From the NCBI RefSeq assembly GCF_003945595.2, contig NW_024104667.1:1-64000 (forward strand): a DNA stretch of 64,000 nt. Direction: 5' to 3'. The notes under the pieces were generated by a model. The model saw only the letters and a list, made by a program, of their open reading frames with translations, ran no database searches and was not told the origin of the DNA. The DNA comes from Pipra filicauda. Its lineage: Eukaryota > Chordata > Aves > Passeriformes > Pipridae. Both the position numbers and the translations under genes were made by a program. Below, piece by piece: positions 1-9,528 of this stretch (its first letter is position 1; each line of letters opens with the position of its first letter).

Positions 1-1
1 A

Positions 2-289
2 CAGTGCACCTCCCAGATGTGGCTAAAGTTTGCACGACTCGGGCCAGAAATGTATTCCCGCTACTTAGCAACGCTGCAATGGAGGGAGGGAGAGGACAAG
101 GTGGGAGCATTGGTTAGTAAACTCAGGATGTATGAAGACACTGTCACCGCCCCATTACGAGCCCACGTCTCGTCTGTGGAAACCAAACTGGCTGAACACG
201 TCCGAAGCCTGGAAGAGAAAATTGAAGAGGGACACCAGAAGCTAAGAGAAGAAATTAAGGAAGGGATTTTCCATATCTCACCAGGATAA
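2..289 (+). pseudogene. gag: gag C-terminal fragment of element A
   Basis: The reading frame is open from the window edge and ends in TAA at 287-289. It aligns by eye with the end of element B gag: both have a QMW tryptophan motif, a KLR-Y-D segment and a shared SSVET motif, followed by a charged helix rich in Glu and Lys. The last 35 residues (EEKIEEGHQKLREEIKEG and surroundings) look like a coiled coil. Gag would supply the structural shell of an intracellular particle. The start lies outside the window. The frame continues after the TAA in the same phase up to the amber codon at 614, so the TAA is either the true gag end or a later mutation. Confidence 0.75.
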
Positions 290-616
290 ACAAGAGTCTC
301 TGCTATTAGGAGCCAGCGTCCCCCAGCTAAGGAGAGAAGGTACACTCCACGTGGCGATCTATGGTTTTACCTCCATGAGCACGGAGAAGATATGAGGAAG
401 TGGGATGGGAAACCCACCTCTTCCTTAGCAGCCCGGGTACGTGAACTGAAAAGAGGAACAAGTACCACAAGGAACTCTTCAAGGGTAAACGCTGCTCCAG
501 TCTCTCGTGGGCAAGACTCCAGACGGTACAGGAATGATGATACGTCTGATCCTCTTGAAGGGACCTCCAGGTCATACCCCCAAGAAGAGCACAATGAGTA
601 CCATGACCAGGACTAG
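290..616 (+). pseudogene. gag tail / pre-protease segment of element A, ending in amber TAG
   Basis: This is in the same frame as gag and as the protease that follows. It contains the motif EHGEDMRKWDGKPTS, matched in element B by DHGEDMSRWDRKPTR, then a basic and polar tail. No Cys-His zinc knuckle of the usual nucleocapsid type is visible, which is odd for a retroviral gag end. The segment ends with TAG at 614-616, and pro-pol resumes directly in the same frame. It is probably the nucleocapsid-equivalent or linker between Gag and Pro, but no known domain is recognised. Confidence 0.6.
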
Positions 617-691
617 GGGTGCCCTGCCTCTAGCCAGGTAGAGGAGAGGGACAATCGAGTCTATTGTACAGTGTGGATTCGGTGGCCTGGC
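614..691 (+). promoter_or_regulatory. Candidate stop-codon readthrough element (A)
   Basis: The amber codon TAG (614-616) is followed by an 8-base spacer, then a hairpin with stem CCTCT (627-631) and AGAGG (640-644) and loop AGCCAGGT (632-639). The GCCAGG in the loop (633-638) is complementary to CCTGGC at 686-691, which would permit an H-type pseudoknot. Gag tail and protease are in one frame across the TAG. Gammaretroviruses express Pol by readthrough of a UAG with an 8-base spacer and a pseudoknot; that this element does the same is inference from the similar layout. Confidence 0.55.
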
Positions 692-3600
692 ACATCAGAG
701 CCACAAAGGTATAAGGCCTTAGTGGACACCGGCGCACAATGTACTTTAATGCCATCAAGATACGTAGGGGCAGAATCCATCTCCATTTCTGGGGTGACAG
801 GGGGATCCCAGCAGCTGACTGTACTGGAAGCTGAAGTGAGCCTGACTGGGAAGGAATGGCACAGACACCCCATCGTGACTGGTCCAGAGGCCCCGTGCAT
901 CCTTGGCATAGATTACCTGAGGAGTGGGTATTTCAAAGACCCAAAAGGACTTCGTTGGGCTTTTGGCATAGCTGCTGTGGAGACGGAGGAAATTAGACAG
1001 TTGAACACCTTGCCTGGTCTCTCAGAGGACCCCTCTGCTGTGGGACTGCTGAAGGTTGAAGAACAATTGGTACCAATAGCCACAGCAACAGTGCACCGTC
1101 GGCAATACCGCACCAACCGAGACTCTGTGACCCCTATACATAAGATGATCCGTGAACTGGAGACCCAGGGGGTGGTCAGCAAGACTCACTCACCCTTTAA
1201 TAGCCCTATATGGCCAGTGCGTAAGTCCAGCGGAGAGTGGAGGCTGACGGTGGATTACCGTGGACTCAATGAAGTCACACCACCCCGGACATGCTGGAGC
1301 TCCAGTACGAGCTGGAGTCCAAGGAAGCCAAGTGGTATGCCACCATTGACATTGCCAATGCCTTTTTCTCCATTCCTTTGGCAGCTGAGTGCAGGCCACA
1401 ATTTGCTTTCACTTGGAGAGGTGTGCAGTACACCTGGAATCGACTGCCTCAGGGGTGGAAACAGAGTCCCAGCATTTGCCATGGACTGATCCAGACTGCA
1501 CTGGAAAAGGGTGAGGCTCCAGAGCACCTACAGTACATTGACGACATCATTGTATGGGGGAACACGGCGGGCGAAGTCTTCGAGAAAGGAGAGAAGATAA
1601 TCCAGATTCTCCTAAGAGCCGGTTTTGCCATTAAACGGAGTAAGGTCAAGGGACCTGCTCAGGAAATTCAGTTCCTAGGAGTGAAGTGGCAAGATGGACG
1701 CCGCCTAATTCCCATGGAGGTGATTAACAAAATAGCAGCCATGTCCCCACCAACCAGCAAGAAGGAAACACAGGCTTTCTTAGGCGCTGTGGGCTTTTGG
1801 AGGATGCATATCCCCGAGTATAGTCAGATTGTAAGCCCTCTCTACCTTGTGACACGGAAGAAAAATGATTTCCAGTGGGGCCCCGAACAACAACAAGCCT
1901 TTGAACAAATTAAACAGGAGATTGCCCATGCGGTAGCCCTTGGGCCAGTAAGGACAGGACAGGACGTGAAGAACGTGCTCTACACCGCAACCGGGGAGAA
2001 TGGCCCTTCTTGGAGCCTCTGGCAGAAAGTGCCTGGGGAGACCCGAGGACGACCGCTGGGATTCTGGAGTCGGGGATACAAAGGATCTGAAGCCGGCTAT
2101 ACACCAACTGAGAAAGAGATCCTGGCTGCCTATGAAGGAGTTCGAGCTGCCTCAGAAGTAATCGGCACCGAAGCGCAGCTCCTCCTGGCACCCCGACTAC
2201 CAGTGCTGGGCTGGATGTTCAAGGGAAGAGTTCCTTCCACACATCACGCCACCGATGCCACGTGGAGTAAGTGGATCGCTCTGATCACGCAGCGAACCCA
2301 GATAGGGAACCCTAATCGCCCTCGGATTCTGGAAATTATCACCAATTGGCCCGAAGGTGAGAGTTTTGGACTATCCTCTGAAGAAGAGGAGGAGAAGGTG
2401 ACACGGGCTGAGGAGGCCCCACCATATGACAAGCTACCAGCAGATGAAAGGCGATATGTGCTCTTCACAGATGGCTCCTGCCGCATTGTAGGGACAAACC
2501 GAAAATGGAAGGCAGCTGTATGGAGTCCCACACGGCGAGTTGCAGAAGCGACCGAAGGACAAGATGGGTCAAGTCACTTTGCAGAGCTTAAAGCCGTTCA
2601 GTTGGCTTTGGATATAGCTGAACGAGAGAAGTGGCCAAGACTCTTATCTCTACACTGACTCATGGATGGTGGCCAATGCTCTGTGGGGATGGCTGGAGCG
2701 ATGGAAAAAGGCCAACTGGCAGCACCAAGGGAAACCCATCTGGGCGGCGGAGATGTGGCAGGACATCGCTGGCCGGGTAGAGAAGCTGAGTGTGAAGGTC
2801 CATCACGTAGACGCTCATGTAGGCAAGAAACGGGCTAATGAGAAGCATCGTAACAACGAGCAGGCGGACCGAGCTGCCAGGATTAAAGTCTCTCAGGTAG
2901 ATCTGGATTGGCAGCACAAAGGAGAATTATTTCTGGCTCGATGGGCCCATGACGCCTCCGGTCACCAGGGGAGAGATGCAACATATAGATGGGCTCATGA
3001 CCGAGGGGTGGACTTAACCAAGGACATTGTCTCACAGGTCATCCATGACTGCGAGACGTGTGCTGCCATCAAGCAGGCCAAGCGGGTGAAGCCTCTATGG
3101 TATGGTGGACGGTGGTCAAAGTACAGGTATGGGGAAGCCTGGCAAGTTGACTACATCACGCTCCCCAAAACCCGCCAAGGCAAGCACTATGTACTGACCA
3201 TGGTAGAAGGAAGTACTGGATGGTTGGAGACATACCCCGTGCCTCATGCCACTGCCCGGAATACCATTCTGGGCCTTGAAAAACAAGTCCTGTGGCGACA
3301 CGGCACCCCAGAGAGAATTGAGTCTGATAATGGGACCCATTTCAAGAATGGCCTCGTAGACACCTGGGCCAAAGAGCACGGCATTGAGTGGGTGTATCAT
3401 ATCCCCTACCATGCACCAGCTGCTGGAAAAGTTGAGCGGTGCAACGGACTGCTGAAAACCACCCTGAAGGCACTGTGTGGAGAGACTCTCAAACACTGGG
3501 AGATGCATTTAGCAAAGGCCACCTGGTTGGTCAACACCCGAGGCTCCATCAATCGAGCTGGCCCTGCCCAATCAGAACTTTTGCATACTGTAGATGGAGA

Positions 3601-3796
3601 TAAAGTCCCCGTGGTACATATGAGAGGAATGTTAGGGAAGACTGTTTGGATTAGTCCCACCTCAAGCAAAGGCAAACCCATCCGAGGGATTGTTTTTGCT
3701 CAGGGACCTGGTTCCACCTGGTGGGTAATGCAAAAAGATGGGGAGACACGTTGTGTACCACAAGGGGACCTAATTCTGAGTGAGAATGGTCTGTAA
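617..3796 (+). pseudogene. pol: pro-pol of element A (protease, RT, RNase H, integrase), two frame breaks
   Basis: Protease has the active-site DTGAQ at 725-739. RT carries the YIDD motif at 1534-1545 and the LPQGW motif before it. RNase H shows the TDGS, AELKA and NEQADRAA acidic sites. Integrase is fully open in the last 376 codons (2666-3796): H-x4-H (2948, 2963) with C-x2-C (3050, 3059), then the catalytic triad D 3149, D 3326, E 3434 with 35 residues between the last two. The frame breaks are a deletion of about 16 bases near 1288 (seen against element B) and a one-base insertion near 2650, just before the RNase H YTDS motif. Pol copies the RNA genome and inserts it in the host chromosome. 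As it stands this copy cannot make a single polyprotein. Confidence 0.9.
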
Positions 3797-3915
3797 TGTT
3801 TCATTGTATATATATATGTATATATATAGATGTATATAGTTTTAAAGGGATATAGCTTTTTTAAAGGGGGTTAATTTGGGCATGACATGGATGGCATAGA
3901 ATAAGGGGTGGATAA
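3797..3915 (+). other. 3' untranslated spacer with polypurine-tract region
   Basis: The spacer opens with an alternating TA run (about 3806-3836). It ends in AAGGGGTGGATAA directly against the LTR. TGGATAA (3909-3915) recurs at the same junction in element B (13187-13193) and element D (52989-52995), which fixes the LTR starts. No env coding is present. Confidence 0.7.
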
Positions 3916-4557
3916 TGTCCTAGTTAGGACAACTGAGACCAGTTCATCAGGGTATGGGTGTAACCAAAAACTGTGTATTCTATAGCCTTCCATGCCATTT
4001 CCCAGAAACTGTTATCAATGAACCATTTACACCATCTGCCCATAGAGCCTGACTCCTCAGGCTATAAACGAGGTGTTAAGAGGCCTGTGAGATAGGAGGA
4101 TGCTCCTGTCCTCACACCCTTTGTGGAACTCCCCGCCCTGAGGGAAGTGCTGAGCATTCCTGCCTGAACTGCAGGATATATAATCTTGGAGTCTTTGAAC
4201 ATTTTGAACCACTCTGTGGGATCCAGAGAAGGACTGCGGCTCATCGCTCTCAAACAGACTTGGACCACCACCCTATACTGGACTCCAATCACCACTTTTG
4301 ACCAGACTGCAACAGCTCTCCCACCAGCAGGTTCTTCCCCTCTCCCCTTACTTTGGACTCAAGCGGGGCCCAAGGAACACCACTTTGTTCATGCCCCAGG
4401 GTACTGGGTTATACATTTGGGTTTTGTGGGTTAAGACCAATTGTTTGTTTGTATGATTGTACTTACTGTATTATTTTAGTAAATTGTTATTCTGACTTAT
4501 AATCTCTCCTTTGAGTTGAGTTCATTTCCCCTGCTGGTTAACTCTTAAACCAGCACA
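3916..4557 (+). repeat. 3' LTR of element A (642 bp, type A)
   Basis: Begins TGTCCTAG and ends CAGCACA. A TATATAA box lies at 4177-4183. It is the same family as the solo LTR at 41266-41900, close to 90% identical by eye, and a more diverged relative of the minus-strand LTRs at 26896-27683 and 21684-22605. It would supply promoter and polyadenylation functions. Confidence 0.9.
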
Positions 4558-5642
4558 TGTATGGACAGTCCGGAGCTTGCAAATCCCCACTCAATTTGTA
4601 CTGGATCGGTAGGGTGTATGGGGCCTAATGAGTGGTATGTGTTGGCCTCAAAAATCAGGAGTTGTAGGGCTTCATCGTGAAGGGGGGTCCAATCCCACTT
4701 TGCTTTTTTCTGCAATAAATCATGTAAGGGCCGTGCAATTATTGAAAAATCAGGATGTGTTTTCTCCAAAAAATCTGCAGGCCTAAAGCATGCTACAAAT
4801 CTTTTTTATTCTCTGGTGTTTTAAGTTGGTCTAGGCAGGTAAGTGTGTCTGGGGGAATATAAACCATTCCTCCCTTCCACCAAATTCCCAGGAATTTTAC
4901 TTCTTGTGAAGGATGTTGTACCTTTTCAGGAGGGATATGTAAGTCCAGGGATTCAAGATGCCTGATAATGTCTGTTTGGGTTGTTTGCACAGGTGCAATC
5001 TCATTTCCTGTTACTAAAATGTCATCAGTATATTGGTACACTTTTACTCCTGGTGCAGGAGGAATGAGTGACAGTTCCTGTGCCAGTGCATGATGTGCTA
5101 GAGTCGGTGAGTGTTTAAATCCTTGTGGGAGACGGGTAAAAGTGTATTGCTGGCCCTCCCATGTGAAAGCAAAGCATTCTTGATCCTGTTCCTGCAGGGG
5201 AACCATAAAAAACATATCTTTGATGTCAATAGTGGCCATAATTTGATGGGCTTGTTCTTGGATGGTTGCTATTAACTCAGCTATATTTGGGACTGCTGCA
5301 GTAAGGGGTCCTGTATTTGCATTAAGGCGACGGTAGTGTACCGTTAGCCTCCAATTACCATTTGGCTTACGGACAGGCCACAGAGGGGAATTATAAGGAG
5401 AATGTGTTGCAATCAATATTCCTTTTTCTTTTAAATCTCCAATAACTGAAGTGATTCCTTCCCTTGCTTCCAAGGGTAAGGGGTAAGGTTTGACATTGGT
5501 TACTAGGGAGGGAAGAAGAGCAGGGGCAGGACTTAGTAAACACAGATGTGGGATTTCTTTTCCAAAAGCCTATACATTTCCTTCCTCATCAGTCCAAGAC
5601 CTTCCCTTCAGGAGGTCTAGTCCCAAGAAATTGGTAGGAAGT
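4558..5642 (-). pseudogene. pol: Element C protease end and reverse transcriptase
   Basis: Entering from the B insertion site, the first part holds the end of the protease, with a LGLDLL motif typical of retroviral proteases. The RT then runs from about 5473, with the motifs LWPVRKPNG, LPQGF and YTDD (in VYQYTDDILV). A one-base frame shift near 4790 leads into the thumb/connection region (HPDFSIIARPLHDLL), which is cut at 4558 by the element A LTR. This RT differs clearly from the A/B type (YTDDILV against YIDDII), so C is a different retrovirus lineage. It is not functional. Confidence 0.8.
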
Positions 5643-6646
5643 TGTTGTAGATTAGGAAATCAGGGGAATTTTCCTTCCCCCTGCCCCACTCCAAGGTAAA
5701 GAAACGGAGTGAGCGGGGGGAAGGGAGGTTATTAGCATTACTAAAGATGTAGCTAGCCTGGGTTAATTGCCCACTTTGGAGAAAGAAAAGGGTGGGCGGG
5801 GAGGCTGAGCAGGTGGAGCCCTGGCCGGGAAGGTGAGAGGCAGTGGAGGTGTGGCTGGCTCTCTGGGTGCAGACAGGCAGTTTGTTGGGGAGGGGGACTG
5901 GAGGTTTAGCTTCCTTTTGGCTGTTAATCCTGGGGAGTTCGACCTCTTGTCCTGTTGGCTTCGACCTGCCTGACTGTCCCGCCCGCCGGAGCTGCTGTGT
6001 TTCATCGGAGAGTTTTGCTTGCCCGCGGGAGAGGAGGAGGAGTTTTGGAGACACCACCGCTTGAGACTGCAGTGAGTCCTTGCCACTCGAGACAGCGGTG
6101 AGTTCCCGTGGGAGTGGGCGGCCTGCCTTCCTTTTTGTCCCCACGGAGACGAGGACCCCCCATCTCCTCGGCTTCCCCCACGCGGCCCGGGACCACCCCT
6201 CCGGTCCCCCTTTTCCCGCGGGTGACTGCCGGAGCCCACAGCGCCCCCTGCCGACCACGACCAGGTACTGCAGGTCCTACACCTTCCAGCGGCCCAACAG
6301 CGCCCCCTGCCGACCACGACCGGGTACTGCAGGTCCTACAGCTTCAGCGGCCCAACAGCGCCCCCTGCAGACCGCAATTAGGACTGTGCTAAAGGATAGA
6401 GAAGCATTCCTGTAGACTTGTTGTTGTGGTTGTTGTTGTTTTGTTTTGTGTTACTGTTTTTTTTGCCAACATTCATATATCTTTTAATAAAGGGTTGTTA
6501 TTTCCCCTGTTTTGTTTTTTTTTTTTTCCACATTTCCTCGAGCAAAGCCCCTTAAATTGACATTACAATTGCAGAGAGAAAGGAGTTTGGTCTACCTCAC
6601 AACTCATCTTCTTTAGCAAACAGTCTAGTCTCTTCAGACTGAGACA
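5643..6646 (+). repeat. 5' LTR of element B (1004 bp, type B)
   Basis: Starts TGTTGTAGATTAG and ends CAGACTGAGACA. The centre is GC-rich with GC-box-like GGGCGGGG near 5794. A polyadenylation signal AATAAA lies at 6486-6491, followed by T-rich U5. It shows no visible similarity to the type A or type D LTRs, although the pol genes are close relatives. Antisense open frames of about 60-210 codons across the GC-rich part are read as chance. Confidence 0.93.
6239..6380 (+). repeat. 58-59 bp tandem repeat inside the type B LTR
   Basis: Units begin CAGCGCCCCCTG at 6239, 6298 and 6356, the last one partial. Each holds GGTACTGCAGGTCCTACA. The same array is in the 3' LTR from about 13790. It lies upstream of the AATAAA and is probably in transcribed R or promoter-proximal sequence. 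Confidence 0.8.
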
Positions 6647-6650
6647 TTTT

Positions 6651-6668
6651 TGGCGCCCAACGTGGGGC
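6651..6668 (+). other. Primer-binding site, tRNA-Lys type
   Basis: TGGCGCCCAACGTGGGGC starts four bases after the 5' LTR. It matches the PBS used by retroviruses primed with tRNA-Lys(1,2), such as Mason-Pfizer monkey virus. It marks the start of minus-strand DNA synthesis. Confidence 0.9.
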
Positions 6669-6760
6669 CTGGAAAGAGGAAAGGTGGAAAAAGAATAACT
6701 ACCCTTTGTGTGAGTTACACGCTTGTGTGATTGACACGCGTTTTTGAACTTGTAGGCACC

Positions 6761-7192
6761 ATGATGTTAGGGGTTGTTGCTTTCCTCTGGCATATAACCA
6801 TGCCAAGATACCTGTCCCACCTGTCAACGTGTTTCAGTTCGGATACTAGTACTTACATTGCAATAAGTACCTTTGAGATTGTGCATTGGGTATATGACAC
6901 GGCAAACTCAGCACCTGTGGTTTTCATCCGGAACATATCCTCAAGGATGCACTACTGCTCTAGCCTAAGCTGCTTTCTCTGGGGTTTTAAGGATAATAGT
7001 ACCCATTCTTATGGGGACACACAGGGGAATGCACGCGCCCAACCCTTTATTCAGTTCCCTTTTGGATACAATACAATGGCCTCTGGGAAGTTTAAATCAT
7101 TTTTAGATATCCGAGACATTTCAATGGTTGGGCTTTTCATCCTAAATTGTGCCACTATAGCATACCTGATATACCAAGCTGTCATGGTTTGA
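6761..7192 (+). CDS. Pre-gag ORF of element B, membrane-like, unknown function
   Basis: This is an open frame between PBS and gag. I take the ATG at 6761, in a good context (ACC before ATG). The listed frame also extends upstream by ten non-ATG codons. It has a hydrophobic N-terminus (MMLGVVAFLW), a second strongly hydrophobic stretch near the end (ISMVGLFILNCATIAYLIYQ), and two possible N-glycosylation sites (NIS, NST) between. Residues after 7179 come from the inserted LTR. Without that insertion the frame would end about 11 codons later, at 8465, some 44 bases before the gag ATG. I recognise no family. It could be a captured or remnant membrane protein, a leader peptide analogous in place to glyco-Gag, or a chance ORF. 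Confidence 0.45.
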   Translation: MMLGVVAFLWHITMPRYLSHLSTCFSSDTSTYIAISTFEIVHWVYDTANSAPVVFIRNISSRMHYCSSLSCFLWGFKDNSTHSYGDTQGNARAQPFIQFPFGYNTMASGKFKSFLDIRDISMVGLFILNCATIAYLIYQAVMV

Positions 7193-8423
7193 GATAGTCC
7201 CAAAATCCAATTCCCTAGCTCCATTCCCCCTCCCACATCTCAACCTAATGTGAGATGGGTTTTTCCAGACAAAACACACCAGACTCAAAGTGGGGAAAAG
7301 GGAATATATTACAATGACTGTACAAATAAATACCATATCACATTATACACATGATCACAAACTATCTCTACCATAACATATGTATTTACAATGGATCAGA
7401 TCTCTTCTCCCCTCCAAATAAAAGTCCAGGAGGGAAAGAAGGACAGATCCCTTCCAGTCCTTAAGCAGCAGGATCTTCTAATGCAGCAGGTTTCTCCTCA
7501 TCTCACGCATGCAGCAGCTGATAGCTGGCTTTCTGCCAGCACTCCACGAGGGAGGTATCCAAGCCTCTCTCTCGGCCCCATCGCCTCACAACCGAGGGGT
7601 CTTCCGTGGGCTTCGTAACCCCAGACAAGGTCGCATCACCACGTCATATCACGAAGACACAGGGGGGTCTTCGTGACGGTCTGGTATCTCTTGCAGGGCC
7701 TCTGTGCCCTGTCTCTCAGGCTGCCACTGTGGCAGCAGTGCGAGGGGGGGGAGCCAAGGTCAACTCCCCCCACATTCCATCTGGCCAACCCCGTCCAGCT
7801 CCAGGACGCTCTGAGCTTCTCAGCTCCTCTCTCTCTCCGGTGCTGCATGTCTAAAACTGCTCTCCAAAATAGGAGTCCATGTCCCTCTTCTCCAAGAGGG
7901 GTCTCAAGGGAGTTTTGGGGGAGTGTGGTACAGTCTTACCCCCAAGAACTCTGTCTCTTGGCTCTCCTTTCCTCAGCTCTCCTTTCAGGAGTCTCCTCTG
8001 TGGTGCTGCATGTTGCTTCTGCTGCTCCTCCAGTTCAGGTCCTTATCTCTGGCTCTCTGCCACTGTTTCTCTGGTCAGCGTCGGCTGCTGCTCTGTGCCC
8101 ATGGAGAAAACATCTCCCGGCATAACTACAGGCACCTAGCCCAGCTTTATGCTGTTCCAGGTCCCTGCAGCCCCCCAGCCAGGGGCTGGGAGGCCCCAGA
8201 GGGCCCAAGGGGCTCAGAGCCCCTACCTCGTGGCTCTACAACATGGCCACCTCTCCTACAACAACCAAACTACAACTCTTATTTTCCGGTCTGGTTGTGG
8301 TATGTTTACATTTCTGCAGGAGCGCCCATTGGGCAGAACTTCAAAACTTCCAGGGGTTTCCACCCCTTGGGGTCTACCACTTCTCTTAGCCTCTGGGGAA
8401 AACAAGGTCCAAACCACTACACA
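7180..8423 (-). repeat. LTR inserted in element B leader, minus orientation
   Basis: The plus strand begins TGTCATGGTTTGAG and ends CCACTACACA. Read on the minus strand it starts TGTGTAGTGG and ends CCATGACA, the same type of 3' end as the element D LTR. The direct repeat ACCAAG lies at 7173-7178 and 8425-8430, one or two bases off the TG/CA ends, so the boundaries are good to a few bases. The insertion is about 1.24 kb, must be younger than B, and separates the B promoter and PBS from gag. Open frames on either strand inside it (for example the start at 8149) are not treated as genes. Confidence 0.75.
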
Positions 8424-8508
8424 AACCAAGGCCAAGAGTTACCGAGAAGGCGTTCAGGAGCCTGACCCAGGGGTGGAAAACCTCAAGTGGCGTGGGTTAG
8501 GGGAGGAC

Positions 8509-9528
8509 ATGGGTAAATTCCTAGAAAGTTGCTCAGCTCCCATGACATGGAAGCTTACCCTTGAACAACTCCTGAACCCTATAAAAATAATGAAAGCTGT
8601 GAGGGAGAGGTGTCGTGATGGATCCATGGAGAAGCAGGTGGTAGCTGCATGTGGGGCCTTGGCCATTGCCTACAGGAAGTTGCTTGGTATGGTGCAGCAT
8701 TCCCAGGGGAAAGGAAAAGATGAGGACAAGACACCTAATACCAAGGTGACTCAGGATAAGGCAGAAACTAAGGGGCAGACTAAACCAACGGAGGTTGCCA
8801 CTATCCACAGGAAGAAATGTAAAGCCAAATCAGTTCGCCCAGTTGACGATGATGGAGAGGCAGGGTCCTCACAAGCGGCTGCTCCAGAGCCAGAAATCAT
8901 CACTGAGTCTTTATCGTATAATAACCTCCGGAATTTACGGGCAGACGTTGCTCGTCGTCCGAGTGAGCCCATTCTGGCCTGGATGATCCGAGTTTGGGAC
9001 TCTACAGGTGATGCAGTAAACCTTGATGGCGGTGAAGCGAGATTCCTGAGATCCATTGCCCAAGATGTGGGTATTGAGGAGGTGTTTGTGAGGGAATCGA
9101 AACCCCTGTCTCTCTGGGCACGGCTCGTGGATGGTGTGAGAGAGAGGTTCATTTACAGAGATTCCTTGCAGGCAGATCATTACACCAAGAGTTGGAAGAC
9201 CATCGAAGAAGGAATCCTACGGCTGAGAGAAATGGCATTGCTAGAAGTACTGTTTGGGGGGGATGGGCAACCTACCAACGATCCTGACAAGGTTAAGTGT
9301 ACACCACAGATGTGGTGGAGCTTTACACGTATGGGGCCGTCTATACATAAAGGTTACCTGACATCATTAGAGGCTGGGGAGAAGCGGGAACCAGTGATGT
9401 CTGTAATAAATAAACTTCGGTTGTACGACAGTATGATCGAAGGACCGATACAGGCCCGCATCTCCTCTGTAGAGACAATAGTTAATGAACTCAAAGGAAT
9501 TAACTACAGGGTTGAAAGAGAGGATTGA
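8509..9528 (+). CDS. gag: gag of element B (339 aa, intact)
   Basis: The frame is open further upstream into the inserted LTR, but the likely start is the ATG at 8509: it has a strong context (GAC before ATGG) and gives MGKFLESC, a myristoylation-type N-terminus for membrane targeting. Residues 1-60 hold hydrophobic helices (matrix-like), about 70-120 are Lys-rich and polar, and from about 130 (SLSYNNLRNLRADVARRP) runs a capsid-like domain with WMIRVWD and GGEARFL motifs. The end holds SSVET, shared with element A. It stops at TGA 9526-9528; the same frame then stays open to the amber codon at 9835. No zinc knuckle is seen. Gag would assemble intracellular particles. It is uninterrupted, which is notable among copies this decayed. 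Confidence 0.8.
   Translation: MGKFLESCSAPMTWKLTLEQLLNPIKIMKAVRERCRDGSMEKQVVAACGALAIAYRKLLGMVQHSQGKGKDEDKTPNTKVTQDKAETKGQTKPTEVATIHRKKCKAKSVRPVDDDGEAGSSQAAAPEPEIITESLSYNNLRNLRADVARRPSEPILAWMIRVWDSTGDAVNLDGGEARFLRSIAQDVGIEEVFVRESKPLSLWARLVDGVRERFIYRDSLQADHYTKSWKTIEEGILRLREMALLEVLFGGDGQPTNDPDKVKCTPQMWWSFTRMGPSIHKGYLTSLEAGEKREPVMSVINKLRLYDSMIEGPIQARISSVETIVNELKGINYRVERED

Larger units (their letters stand above)
1..4557 (+). mobile_element. Element A: 5'-truncated (by window edge) ERVL-like provirus
   Basis: The layout is the end of gag, a short gag tail ending in an amber codon, protease, reverse transcriptase, RNase H, integrase, a short spacer and a 3' LTR. Only 119 bases separate the pol stop (3796) from the LTR (3916), so there is no env and no dUTPase. 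The right edge abuts the minus-strand RT of element C at 4558, so A is inserted in C; the matching duplication of TGTAT (4558-4562) would lie outside the window. Sequence damage in pol is limited to a deletion of about 16 bases near 1288 and a one-base insertion near 2650. Class ERVL is inferred from the missing env and the 5-bp duplications of the same LTR family elsewhere in the window. Confidence 0.85.

Noticed and set aside
1287..1489. C-terminal tail of the 671-1489 open frame in element A
   Set aside because: It is out of frame after the deletion near 1288; the true RT frame continues from 1291.
5617..6317. Long antisense open frames (180-213 codons) across the type B LTR, repeated at 13180-13868
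   Set aside because: The LTR middle is GC-rich and two overlapping frames are open at once with low-complexity Pro, Ser and Gly content. The two LTRs are copies of each other, so their agreement is not independent support.
8149..8508. Upstream extension of element B gag to 8149
   Set aside because: It lies mostly inside the inserted reverse LTR (to 8423). The ATG at 8509 with MGKFLES is a better start.
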